DNA of 64,000 bases from Rhinopithecus roxellana (Eukaryota; Chordata; Mammalia; Primates; Cercopithecidae): contig NC_044562.1 in assembly GCF_007565055.1 (NCBI RefSeq), positions 53,082,250 through 53,146,249 of the forward strand, in the 5' to 3' direction. The notes under the pieces were generated by a model. The model was not told the DNA's origin, made no database searches, and worked only from the letters and a program-made list of their open reading frames with translations. Position 1 is the stretch's first letter; every line of letters begins with the position of its first letter. Positions 12,061 through 23,105 of the stretch are shown here, piece after piece. Made by a program: the position numbers and the translations under genes.

Positions 12061-12860
12061 TCTTATTTAACCATTATTCTGTATGTAGATCTTCCCTAGT
12101 AGAAGGATCACTGCAAGGCCAGTACTTATTGAATTCTGAGAGGAAAGAATGATAATTATATATGTTTGGGCATGGCAGGGCCTGTTTTATAGATCCTCTT
12201 GATGGATGAACCCAGATAGTAACCTTCCCCCAGGAACTTATCTACATCCACAAATTCATGTAGGCGTCAAGACGATTTCTAGAAGAAATAGGATGAAAAT
12301 CAAAATTCAATTTCTTTTGAGATTCAAACATTCGAATAGGTCTGATGAACTGGAGAGATCCTGGCTGAGGCTGAATGGAGGAAAAACACAACTGGAACCT
12401 GGAAGCAACCTACACAGCCACATCCAGCAAGTCTTGACTGGTGGACTTTCCCTTGACACTAGTGTCAAGATCTAGGCCATCAGAAGTGTGGGTTTTGAGA
12501 GCAGTGTAAAATAATGCCTGATCCAGCCACCTGGGTATACCTGAATTTTTTTAAAAAGCTACCTTGAGAAAAATAAAAAATGACCCTGTGTGCAATGAAA
12601 ACTGACTACTAAGAGCTTGAACTCTGGGCTTACAGGTTTGAGAGGTGTGTCAATCACTGAATTTAACACCTGGGGAAGGCTGCTCCTCTCTGGTACTCCA
12701 GAGAATTGCTGTGTAGAGTGGAAACAGTGAGGCAAACAGGGCATGCTAAAGGTTGTCCAATCTCTGCATCAAGGTGAAATATACCAGAGGAATCCCCTGG
12801 CTTGAGTTAGAAACTGTGAAATTCTTGCCTGCATCATAGAAAACATTGGGGGTGGGAGGG
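12061..12860. other. Single-copy non-coding DNA with an 18-bp perfect palindrome
   Basis: No repeat family is recognised. At 12452-12469 lies the perfect palindrome CTTGACACTAGTGTCAAG. A frame of 89 codons (12206-12475) overlaps it but has no recognisable content. Confidence 0.45.
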
Positions 12861-13165
12861 AGCGGCGCATGCAAAGTGGCTCATGCCTATAATCCCAATA
12901 CTTTGGGAGGTCAAGGGAGGAGAAATGCTCAAGACCAGGAGTTTGAGACTAGCCTGGGCACCATAGGGAGACCCCATTTCTACAAAAAATTTAAAAAATT
13001 AGCTGGGTATGGTGGTGTACACCTGTGGTCCCAGCTCCTCAGGAGGCTGAGGCAGGAAGATTTCTTGAGCCTAGGAGGTTGAGGCTGTAGTGAGCTGTTA
13101 TCACACCATTACATTCCAGCCTGGATGACAGAGCGAGAGCCTATCTCCAAAAACAAATGAACAAT
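12861..13165 (+). mobile_element. Alu SINE, old (AluJ-like)
   Basis: Both monomers are recognisable ('gtggctcatgcctataatcc', 'agcctgggcaccatag', 'gaggctgtagtgagctg', 'ccagcctggatgacag'). The J-type features 'aggagtttgagactagcctgggca' and heavy divergence mark an early Alu. The A tail is decayed to 'aaaaacaaatgaacaataaa'. Confidence 0.9.
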
Positions 13166-14485
13166 AAAACTACTAATGGGCAAGGAAAAATCAGGGCTTC
13201 ATAATTATAGGCATGTGGGGGCTTGGGAGTATCATGATTTTAACATCAAAGAAAATATGGCCTCATTTTGACTTCACAGACTAGTCAGTATTGAAGACAT
13301 CTGGTTTATGTGTATATTTGTTTTTTGGAGCTAGGGAGTTAAGAGAGGCATCTATAAAAACCCATATGAAAGAATATATAGTATTTTATTATGCACAGTG
13401 GTTGTGAGGTGGTGGGATTCTTATCATTTTAAATGTTCTTTTGTCTATATTTTCTAATATCAAGTATTGAATTTTCAACAAAAAGCAACTTTATTTTAGG
13501 AAAAAATAATCTTAACTGAATTTCAGTTACTGTTGATCATACTGATATTTGTTTCCTATGCTATTCAATAAAAGCAAGCACTCTGTAACTCATACCTTAT
13601 CCAAAATAAAAACACATTTTCTTTTTTTTTTTTTTTAGTTGGAAGAATTATTTTTTAATTCTGAGACTATGCAAATATTTAGTAAACCTACACCAGACTG
13701 AGGAATAACTCTGGAGATTGTTATAATTTGCCAAATTAAGAATCCTTTTTGAAAATTTTTATAGGAACATATTTGCCTTTGTTCTTTGACAAGATTCACA
13801 ATTGCAATGATCTTTTATTTTTCAGCTTAGAAAAATAACTTCATTCAATGAATATGGCAGAGAAAATTTACAGAATTTTCTATAAAAGAAAGATGTTTGG
13901 AGATGAGACATGAACTGCTGCTTGGGTCATTCAAGTTTTGTTATTTGGAGCTTGTATTGTACTCCCAAACCAGTGACAAAATAAAAAGATTTAATCAGAT
14001 TTGTGAGATGGTGCTATTAAATGCTGGGCTGCAAAATGACCTACAGCTTTCTCAAGACATTAAGCTGTTGGCAAACAACCAGGTTCCTACGTAGGCAAAG
14101 CAATGAATGTAAATGAGAGACCTTTTATTCATGATACAATTTAGTGATGAGGCCTTGATTCCTTCATTCTCAAACAACAGTACGAAGGGGACTTTAACAT
14201 TCATTTATCAACTGTAAATTCAAGAAACTTCTGTTATCTCTAAGCTTTCCTCTACAATGCCTACTGGAAAAGAAATACCTTCTTGCACCCAATGACTACA
14301 CTTTTTATATTTCCCATTAACCATTTAACCATGAGGACTTGATGTGTGCTACAATATTGCATTGGGATCCGGTTAGTAAAATCCCTCTAGATTAGTGATA
14401 TAATCAGAATGACCTTACTGGAAGGTCTTTAGAGGGAATTATGGAATTAAGAGATTGTATAACCTACCAACTAACCCACCTTTGT
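13166..14485. other. Single-copy non-coding DNA, nothing recognised
   Basis: AT-rich. It contains a T-run near 13622-13636. The 65-codon frame at 13897-14094 has no recognisable domain. Confidence 0.45.
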
Positions 14486-14572
14486 CATTTTATAGTTGAA
14501 CAACTGGAGGCCTAGAGAGATCAAGGGTTCCAAAGCTACTGGTATGCAATGCTAAGGCTAGAATGCAGACCT
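14486..14572 (+). repeat. MIR-type SINE fragment
   Basis: 'cattttatagttgaacaac', 'ggaggcctagagagatcaag' and 'gctaaggctagaatgcagacc' match the 3' half of MIR in order. Only about 85 bases remain. Confidence 0.65.
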
Positions 14573-14829
14573 TCTTTTTTTTTTTCCCTGAACTAGTTCA
14601 TTTTTAAACTTTCCAGTTTTTCAACTCACTAAGGAAGACTGCACCTTAACTTAGTTTCAATTTATTTTGGGTTCAAAGGTATTAAAAACCACTCTTTGTC
14701 CCCAAAGATTTTACTATTAAACTATTTTTTACAAACAAAATTCCTGGTACGTATTTTTATTCATTGACTCATTCAATAATTCAGGGTTATTTTCATGAGT
14801 CAGGCATTATTTTAATTGTATTTTTAAGC

Positions 14830-14907
14830 AGCATATTAGTCAGGGTTCTTCTGAAAAACAGAACCAACAAGATGTGTATATATACATACGTATTTGTATA
14901 TACTTGT

Positions 14908-14953
<46 letters not shown>

Positions 14954-15340
14954 GTGTGCAGAGAGAGAGAGAGAGGGAGAGTAACAGAGAAAGAGATTTA
15001 TTTTTAAAATTTGACTCACATAATTGTGGAGGCTTGGCAAGGGTAGAATAGAATAGGGTAAGAAAGCAGGCTGGATACTGGGGAAAGAAGCAGTCTGAGC
15101 CCACAGGAACTCTGCTGGCAGAATTTCTTCTTGCTCAGGAAGTTTGGTCTTCATCTATTACAGTCTTCAACTGACTGGCTGAGACCCACCCACATTACGG
15201 AGGGTAATCTGTTCTACTCCACCAATTTAACTATTAATCTCATCCCAAAACAACTTCACAGAAACATTCAGAATAATGTTTGACAGAATATCAGCATCAT
15301 GGCCAGCCAAAGTGTCACATAAAATTATCCATCATAAGCA
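14830..15340 (-). repeat. Old interspersed repeat containing TG/GA microsatellites, family uncertain
   Basis: 'gtcagggttcttctgaaaaac', 'tgactcacataattgtgg', 'tctgctggcagaatttcttc', 'gagacccacccacattac' and 'cagccaaagtgtcacataa' form an ordered set that I recognise from a common old primate repeat, but I cannot fix its family. The A/T-rich part expected after the first block has become a compound microsatellite. Orientation is tentative. Confidence 0.5.
14907..14976. repeat. Compound (TG)n-(TATG)n-(GA)n microsatellite
   Basis: About 20 TG units run into 'tatgtatg', more TG, then about nine GA units. Reading frames across it are low-complexity VCVCV or THTH strings and are not coding. Confidence 0.95.
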
Positions 15341-15368
15341 AGGTCACTAATTAGGTCTGAAGCTATCG

Positions 15369-15595
15369 TTTTTTATTTTTACTATTTGTAGAGATAGAGT
15401 CTTGCTTTGTTGCCTGGCTGGTCTCAAACTCCTGAGCCCAAGTGATCTTCCTGCCTCAGCCTCCCAAGTAGCTGGGAAATACAGGGTCTGGCTATATTAC
15501 CCAGGCTGGTGTTGAACACCTGGGCTCAAAGGATCCTCCCACCTCAGCCTCGCAAAGTGCTAGGACTACAGGTATGAGCCACTGCATCCAGCCAG
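15369..15595 (-). mobile_element. Alu SINE, old and partial (AluJ-like)
   Basis: Minus-strand Alu made of two incomplete monomers, 'agagatagagtcttgctttg' and 'ggctatattacccaggctgg', ending 'gagccactgcatccagcc'. Both monomers lack internal blocks, giving about 225 bases where about 300 are normal. Confidence 0.85.
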
Positions 15596-18170
15596 GAAAT
15601 ATCTTTAATGTCAGTTTTGGCTTTAAACCTCAAGAACGAGTTCTTGGTTCCTTTTTCACTGATGATGGCTGACTGTAGGACTAGTTAGTAGGCTCATTCT
15701 CTAGGACTCACCAACACTTAAAAGGATTAGTAACGTGCATGTGTACAAAAGAGTATTAAAGAGCTGTAAACATTCTTTAATGTGTTGTCACAAAATCCAG
15801 GAAAATCCAGAGACTCATGCAAATTGCCATGTGAGGTGACAGCACTTAGGTTTCCATTCTCAGCAACAGGGGAAATTTTTAATCCAACAGCCTTTGTATA
15901 AAGCACTTCCCAATGACAGATGAAAAGCCTTAGTGACTCTACTCCCAAAACTGAGTTAATCTTTGTGTGGATATTAGGCATCCATAATGCCTGTGTGCTT
16001 GGCTATTTAGTGTTCTCTAAAAGCGCTGAAAGTTTGAAACAAAGAACTCTGTAGTATTCTAGACCTTGACAAGAAAGTAGGGAGAGGGAGGGAAGCCAAA
16101 GTTAATGCTCTCTTTTGAATAGCCTTGGTTTGTTTGACCTTATTCCAGACCATCTGAAGATGGAAAACAGCCACACTTCAGATGGTGGACAACTACTAGG
16201 GAACAGGGTGAAAAAGACATTTATATTTCTCCCCCTTCCTCCAACAATGCAGAGTCAGCTTCTAATCTCAAACACAAATCTCACATTATACCACATAAGT
16301 TTAGGTAAGTTTCCTCAGAATGAATATCTGTGTGTAAAATATGAATTGCCCATCTCTATAAACTACTTTTAGCCTACTGCAAGGAAAATATGACTTTAAT
16401 AAACAACAAATCATATTCACATTTAAAATATGAACTTTACTAAATGATAATTGTATTTCAAGATGTAGCCAGACTTTCAGAGCTGCAGATTGAACTCAGA
16501 TCAGTATCTGGTTTCATGCCCTGTAAAGAATAATTTTTCCTCCTGGGTTTGAGGAGCACAGCAGGTTATCCTGTTCAATATACTCCCTCCAGCAACACTA
16601 TACACTGTCATTATTCCCACTAAATTCTTTTGGTTATTTTCAAATCTATCTGGACCAAGATAGCTTAAGTGTCGTATGATCACTTTGAGCATTAGCAGTA
16701 TAATAAAACAATAATTAATCCTTCAAAATGACTTGTTAAAATAGCTTATCTTTCTTTATGATCTGCATTTATTCACGAAAAAAGAGACACTAGGATAACT
16801 CGATGTTTTTTAACACAAAAGATGTCAAGATGACATTTCAGTAACAAAGAGTCTACAGAAAGCATTAAAACTCAGGAAAATGTCCTAAATTAGCTGAAAA
16901 TTTGAATGTCTCAAATATCAGTGAGTGATTCTTAGAAAAATATGTATTTCAAGTATATATTTTTTACACTTTTCAAAGCAAAAGGTAGTTGATAAAATTA
17001 ATTTTGATGTCTTTCTTTCATCAGAACAAGCTCATAAATTCTAATACATTCAATGGGTATAAAGTTTTTGTCATTATTCATTTCTATTGTCATAAACATG
17101 CACTTCAAAATTTCCCTTTATTTTTTCTTGGGATATATGGCACAAGTCCTGAAATATATTCTAATATTTTTATCACTTTATTCCTGAAAATCTAATCAGG
17201 GTCATCTTGAATATTTCTTAGTTTAATCCTGAATGAAGAAGATAATGGGCTTCTAAGAGTAATTACATTTTGTTCATATACATCTATTAACAGAAAAAAC
17301 TCTTTGCACAGAATTCTTCCTTAAAACTTTTGCCGTGTTTAATTACTAACAAAGATGTTAATTATTATAATGTGGGCTCTGTGGTTAAGCTAGATTATAA
17401 TAAACATCTTGTTTAAGAAATAATGTGTATAAACACAAAGAAATATTATGCAGAGAAAAGTGTCATCCATTTAAAACTATTTTTAGATTCCAATCTCAAA
17501 AATAGTAATTGTGGTAATTTAAAAAGTTTCTTTTAATTTGAGATGTATATAAATTGTGCTGGGCCAAAACTTTGTTTGAGCCAATGTTAAGTAAACTCAT
17601 TAACAAAAACTGTCATAAAGTTGTTTTCCTTTTAATATTTTGGATGGAAAAAATTTACTTATATCAAATTAAATGAAAAAGAATCTGAGATAAAGCTAGA
17701 ATTTCTGGTGAGCAAGATTTGACAATAATATCACCTGAGAGACTGTGTAACAGCACTAAAGCGGTTTCCTTGGTGCCTCAGGTAGCAATGAAGAATCATC
17801 CCAGAAATTAAAATACCATGTGCCTAACCTAGCATTATCATGCTCTCATTAGTTTCCAATCTGGATTGCATAGTTAAGTAGTCCTTCAAAAAGTATGTAA
17901 GTATACTTCATGTGTTTAAGTCTTTCATCTCAAAAGACATACGCCCATACACTCACACAGATATGCGCACACACACACACACAAACACACACACTCCACT
18001 CCCATAACCTGACAACTCTTTCAAATACTGCCCTTTATGGCCACATGTACCATTGTCAATATCTTAACAGAACTACATCTTACTTTCTCTTCATCTCAGT
18101 ACAATCTGAATTCTGCCCCATACTGTAATCAGAATAATTTTCACCACATTTTTGTTTACTAATCCAAGAA
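15596..18170. other. Single-copy non-coding DNA, nothing recognised except an AC tract
   Basis: About 2.6 kb of AT-rich sequence without a repeat I can name. An interrupted (AC)n tract lies at about 17957-17995. No open frame exceeds 90 codons. Confidence 0.5.
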
Positions 18171-18469
18171 AAGAGTTTAGTGCTCATTTGATTCCTCAGT
18201 ATTTGGAATTGCTGACCACTTCTTCTTGCTAAAACACTTGACTCTTATGATGACATATTCTATTGCATTATTCCATCTATCCAGTTATTTATCACTTATT
18301 CCTTCTACATCTCAGGTCTGTATTTTAAATCTTGAAGCACTTCTGAGTTTTTCCCTTCTTGTACTGTTATAGGTTTTATCACATGTTGATCACTTCCAAA
18401 TTAACATCCCTAGAATAGATGTCTTCTCTCCAAATTAATGTGTCCAATTGCTTATAATGAAATTCCAAT

Positions 18470-18860
18470 TAAAGTCTCATAGGCACCTCAAAGTAAATAT
18501 TTTCTAAATATCATCCTTTAAAAAGTAAGTCTCCTCCACCTTTTAAATTGCCTGTCTCAAAGCAATATAAAGGCACAAGCTCAAACCATGGATGTCATCT
18601 TTTCGTTTTGCCTTTCATTAGCCCCACACATTTATTCTTTCTCTGGTCCTCTGTTAAAATCCCACCCTCTTAACATTCCCTATGCTGTTTCCATACTTTC
18701 TCTTTCTCCATGACATTTTCTACCATCTAATATACCACATACTTTACTTATCTTAAACATTGTTTTCTCTTTCAAGAAGATAAGCTTGAAAGAATATCTT
18801 CAGGAATATTTTTCTGCCTTGTTGATAGCTAAGACAGTATCTGCACATAGGAAATGCTCT
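18470..18860 (+). repeat. L2 LINE fragment (weak)
   Basis: 'cataggcacctcaaagtaa', 'ggatgtcatcttttcg' and 'agccccacacatttattc' resemble, in order, the 'gcatctcaaa...gtcatcctt...ccccacatcc' series of the mammalian L2 3' region. Similarity is low and the edges are unclear. A copy in the same orientation starts at about 20075, so both may derive from one L2. Confidence 0.45.
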
Positions 18861-19768
18861 ACAAATACAAAATTCTTGTTAGCGCTGTCTCTAGGTTTGC
18901 TTTTATTGACAGTTTTAATCACTTGATTATCGGATACTTTTGGATACTTTGACTTCTTCAAGTGTGTGATAACTTTTTTTGAATAGGGAACATTGTAGAC
19001 AAATACTGTCGAAGCACTGCATTATGCTGTCTTATTCTGAAGAAGGTTGAGTTTTATTACAGCAAGCAGTTAAATTACTAAAAGTTTAACTTATCTTGTT
19101 AAGTCTTGGTTTTAGGCTTTGTTAGGGTGGCCCATTCTAGTTTTTACTCTTAAGACATAGCACTTACTTGTACAGTGTGGCCTTTCTGGGATCTAATTAA
19201 TTGCTTACGTGTTTCATCGAGGTCTCTCCATTCCAGCTGGGCTTGCCCGCCAACATCTTTCCTGCACAGGGTGGTCTTCTCAGCCCTCAGCCTCTCAGAA
19301 GACTCTCTTCCAAACCTTCTGAAATCTCATCTTGTGCTTGCATAGTCCAGGAGTTAGCCAAATACCTAAGATGAATTTTCACTCAGATTTTTGTTTATTT
19401 GGATTTTTTTTCTCTGCAGCTTCCTATTTTTGATGCTCTTGTCCCAACTCTCAGGCAACTTAGTAGCCACATGCTATTTCCTATATTTTGATCTCTATAT
19501 CCTTCCTTTGGCAAAACTGATGCTCTCTACTGAAGTCTATCTCCCTACGCTATGGCCTGAAAAATGCTCTATGAGAGAAACTGTGTGTGAATCTGTAGCT
19601 TTCCTTATATGTTTCCATTGTGCAAGGATCGTAGCCCAGCACTGAGCTGCTATCCAGTGCCTACAAATAGTGTTTTAAATAGTTGGTCCAGACCTCATAG
19701 TTATTTACAGTGGGAGCATATGTCCAACACCAGCTACCACATAATGACCAGAAACAGAAATCCAACAC
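18861..19768. other. Single-copy non-coding DNA, nothing recognised
   Basis: It contains a somewhat more GC-rich patch at about 19200-19340 and an 84-codon frame at 19391-19645 with a hydrophobic start. Neither gives a recognisable protein. The interval may be L2-derived or unrelated insertion sequence between the two L2-like blocks. Confidence 0.4.
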
Positions 19769-20055
19769 TTTTTTTTGAGACGAGTCTCCCTCTGTCACCA
19801 AGACTGGAGTGCAGTGGTGCCATCTCGGCCCACTACAACCTACACCTCCTGGGTTCAAGCGATTCTCCTCCCTCAGCCTCCAGAGTAGCTGGGACTGCAG
19901 GCGCCTGCTACCACACCTGGCTAATTTTTGTAATTTTAGTAGAGGGGGGTTTCACCATATTGACCAGGCTAGTCTTGAACTCCTGACCTTGTGATCCACC
20001 CTCCTCAGCCTCCCAAAGTGCTGGGATTACAGGCGTGAGCCACCACTCCCAGCTC
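19769..20055 (-). mobile_element. Alu SINE (AluS-like)
   Basis: Full-length minus-strand Alu: T-run, 'gagacgagtctccctctgtc', 'gcctccagagtagctgggac', 'aggctagtcttgaactcctg', 'tgggattacaggcgtgagcc'. It lies just upstream of an L2 block. Reading frames over it are Alu-derived and have no coding meaning. Confidence 0.92.
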
Positions 20056-20074
20056 CAACACATATTTTTGAATG

Positions 20075-20825
20075 AACCAATCATCAAATCCTATTGATTC
20101 TGTCTCCTTAATATTTCCTGCATCCATCTTCTTTTCTCTTTCCCTATTGCCTCTACTTTGATTTAACCCATTATCCCTTCTAGCCTAGCTAATTGTTACA
20201 GTGCTCTGACTGATCACTTTGTCTCCAGCTCTGCTCTACTCCATAACATTTGTCGCACTCTTGCATTTTTGGTTTGTTCTTAAATGTTAATATTGTATGT
20301 TACCCTTCTTATGAAAACCCTCCAATGTCTCTTCATCGTTCTCAGGATGAAACCCAAACTCCTTGTGTACCTCTAAATCCTCACCTCTTCCTACTGCTAT
20401 GTTCTTTCCTCTCCTGCTGAATACATACGGAGAGTTATTTCCTCTCCTGCTCAATACATACGGTGAGTTCCTGGAAAAGCATGGTTCTCTCACACCTCCA
20501 GGCTCTTGCATGAGCTGCTTATCCTGCCTGAAATAATCCTATATTCCAACTAACCCCGGTTGTCACCTGCTTAGATGCTACATCTTCTGCGGAATCTGTG
20601 TTGATCTCCGCGGTTGGATGAGGTCTCCACTTGTGTTCATCTTGCACTCTGCTTGTTCCCCAGTCATCATCTGTGTCACACAGTTTTATAATTATCTATT
20701 TACTTTTCAGTACTCCCATTAGACCATAAGCTTCTTGGGGCAAGCTCCATGTGTTATTCATTGTTTTATTCCTATTTACTAGATGACTGAATAAATATTT
20801 CTCGAATTAATGCATGTTAATGTCA
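20075..20825 (+). repeat. L2 LINE 3' region
   Basis: Ordered L2-like blocks: 'tcctattgattctgtctcc', 'gaaaaccctccaatgtctc', 'ggatgaaacccaaactcctt', 'caggctcttgcatgagctg', 'agaccataagcttcttgggg', and 'tgactgaataaatatttctcg' at the end. This is the non-LTR L2 ORF2 C-terminal and 3' UTR region on the plus strand. It has many substitutions and frameshifts and is inactive. A 33-bp tandem duplication interrupts it. Confidence 0.75.
20406..20471. repeat. 33-bp tandem duplication
   Basis: Two copies of a 33-base unit (20406-20438, 20439-20471) share 'ttcctctcctgct', 'aatacatacgg' and 'gagtt', with a few mismatches. It is a local duplication inside the L2 fragment. Confidence 0.9.
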
Positions 20826-21170
20826 GCAACTTGCCTGACAAGAATATATTCCTTCTCAATTAAATGTCTGCATTTCATGCAGTAAATACATACATAAATA
20901 AACCTCCCTCCAAGAATATTAAAATGGTAGAAGCCAAGGGACACATAATAATAAGTGTGACAGTAAAATGATACAAAAGAATGAAAAGCTTTGATTACCT
21001 GTGTCAGGTATCTATATATATTAAAACCTCAATATTTGGTTTTGTGTTATATGTACAAACTAAACACAATTTTAAGAATTTTTTTAGGTCATAATGTAAC
21101 TGCTAAAAGGTCTACAATTATGCTGATGCATAGTATCTTAACAAAATTGCATCTTAGAAAGGAGAATACA
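20826..21170. other. Single-copy non-coding DNA, nothing recognised
   Basis: AT-rich interval with a short ATAC/ATAA-rich patch at about 20883-20902. No coding content is seen. Confidence 0.4.
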
Positions 21171-21174
21171 GAAC

Positions 21175-21295
21175 TAGCTCATTCTCTTCATTTTGTAGAT
21201 TAAAGAGCTGAGTTTGAAGGGAATCAAGTGTCTGGTCCAAGTTCTTGCAGTTAGTTGAATGGTAGCACTATACCTCAGGCTCCCTGGGCTCCTTC
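21175..21295 (+). repeat. MIR-type SINE fragment
   Basis: 'cattttgtagattaaagagctgag', 'gtctggtccaagttcttgcag' and 'tacctcaggctccctggg' correspond to the 3' half of MIR. The fragment is diverged. Confidence 0.55.
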
Positions 21296-22002
21296 AATTT
21301 TCTTCAAGCTTATTATGTTCTGTATGAAAGAAACATTGACCACCACCACCACCATTTACTAAAGTCCTAGTATGTGTCAAAGGAAACAACTCCCTGACCA
21401 CCATACATTCATTTCTTACTTTAGGACCCAATTAGGTTATGAGAAAAGTAACCACAAACACATTAGAGGAACTGAAGATTGGGTGGGGTCACAAAGAAGG
21501 GCCTTCTAAGAGGTGTCAAGAACTATGATAACATGACCACTGTGGTATCAATGTATAGTTCATTTATAATAATAAATAACATAGCTATTGAATTCTGAAC
21601 TCCCTAACAAGTGGCTTTTCCTTAGGAGACAGTTTCTTATTTTGTTTCTATTGGATTTTAATGAGTAACACATGTGGCAGTCAAAGATCTGTGTTTAAGT
21701 GTAATGTAGAAGAGGACTATTATTGACTTCTATTAAGTGGTGATATTGAAAGCCACAAGATGATAAAAGTATCTAACTCCTGTTTTCTGAATCTATTCAA
21801 CATGTGCCTTTCAGTGGCTTTAAATACTTTACGGAACTAGGTGGGGTATATTCAAAATAAATAAGTAAACGAGTTTTTGTTTTGGTTTTCATATATGGCT
21901 GAAACTTAATACTTGTATTGACACAGTCTGGGAATCAGTTATACTTCAATAACATTTCTTATTGTGATTCAGAGATCTAAATACTAAAAGAGTTTTCTAC
22001 TA
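21296..22002. other. Single-copy non-coding DNA, nothing recognised
   Basis: It contains a five-unit CCA triplet stretch near 21340-21355. No coding frame or repeat is recognised. Confidence 0.4.
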
Positions 22003-22230
22003 GAAAATGTCTCACGGGGGAGGGGGGATGGGGGAGGGATTGCATTGGGAGTTATACCTGATGTAAATGACGAGTTGATGGGTGCTGACGAGTTGATGGG
22101 TGCAGCACACCAACATGGCACAAGTATACATATGTAACAAACCTGCACGTTATGCACATGTACCCTAGAACTTAAAGTATAATAATAATAATAAATAAAA
22201 AATAAAACAAATAAAAAGAAAATGTCTCAC
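22003..22230 (+). mobile_element. 5'-truncated L1 (L1PA-type 3' tail) with target-site copies
   Basis: Between two perfect copies of GAAAATGTCTCAC (22003-22015, 22218-22230) lies a short L1 3' end. It has the G-rich tract, then 'gtaaatgacgagttgatgg', 'gcagcacaccaacatggc', 'gtaacaaacctgcacgttatg' and 'tagaacttaaagtataat', and an A-rich tail. These are hallmarks of primate L1PA 3' UTRs. About 200 bases remain of a 6-kb element, typical of 5'-truncated insertions. An 18-bp tandem duplication is present inside. It carries no coding sequence. Confidence 0.9.
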
Positions 22231-22548
22231 GGCCGGATGCGGTGTCTCACGCCTGTAATCCCAGCACTTTAGGAGGCCAAGGCGGGTGGATCACGAGGTC
22301 AGGAGATCGAGACCATCCTGGCTAACACGGTGAAATCCGGTCTCTACTAAAAATACAAAAAAATTAGCCAGGTATGGTGGTGGCAGGCACCCGTAGTCCC
22401 AGCTACTCGGGAGGCTGAGGCAGGAGAATGGCGTGAACTCAGGAGGCGGAGCTTGCAGTGAGCCGAGACCGCTTCACTGCACTCCAGCCCAGGCGACAGA
22501 GCAAAGCAAGACTCCGTCTCCGGGGAAAAAAAAAAAGAAAGGAAAAAA
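22231..22548 (+). mobile_element. AluY SINE inserted next to the L1 tail
   Basis: Full-length Alu beginning 'ggccggatgcggtgtctcac', with the Y-type features 'caggagatcgagaccatcctg', 'gctaacacggtgaaa' and 'gcggagcttgcagtgagccgag'. Its tail is A-rich with G interruptions. It is bounded by the second and third copies of the same 13-bp target (22218-22230, 22549-22561). Confidence 0.93.
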
Positions 22549-22561
22549 GAAAATGTCTCAC

Positions 22562-22904
22562 ATCATGGAGTTAATATTGTTTTTGAAGTTTTGACTGATA
22601 GGCCAAATTATTATACATTCCACCTTCTGATTCTGTTGCACCCAGTAGAGCTGAAAATATTTACAAGGTTGTCCTTATTTTTTTTCTCCGACATACCTAT
22701 AAGCAGCATTAAATTATTCTACACTTTATAAGCAAGGACAGTTTGGCATTTAAAGTTCACACTCCTCTAGCATCACCAAACCATTTGGCACCAGCCTCAG
22801 GAAAGTAAAAGAATCTTAAATTAGGCTCACAAAGTTGACCTGGTTCTAAGGAAAGATAGCAACTTGAGAGTAAAGGGACTACCAGCACAGGGCTCTGCTT
22901 ATGA
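22562..22904. other. Single-copy non-coding DNA, nothing recognised
   Basis: No repeat or coding content is recognised. Confidence 0.4.
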
Positions 22905-23105
22905 ACAGTAACATTTATTGAGTGCTTCTGATGTACAGGCACTATGCTAAGCACAAGTATTAATTCATTCAGTCATTAAACCCATTTTATAGATGAGGAA
23001 ACTGAGGCACAGAGAGTTTAGTAGCTTGCTTGAGATTTACAGCATGCAATCAGTAAAGCTAAACACCAGGAAGTCTGTCTCCAGAACCTCGCTTTTACCC
23101 TGGTC
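22905..23105 (+). repeat. MIR-type SINE, well preserved
   Basis: 'taacatttattgagtgcttctg', 'aggcactatgctaagcac', 'cattttatagatgaggaaac', 'tgaggcacagagagttta' and 'gcttgcttgagatttacagc' follow the MIR consensus order closely. This is one of the best-preserved ancient repeats in the window. Confidence 0.88.

Noticed and set aside
19609..19994. Frames of 125 and 61 codons at the Alu near 19.8 kb
   Set aside because: They are translations of a minus-strand Alu. The same kind of peptide appears at 36744-37145 and 55858-56235.
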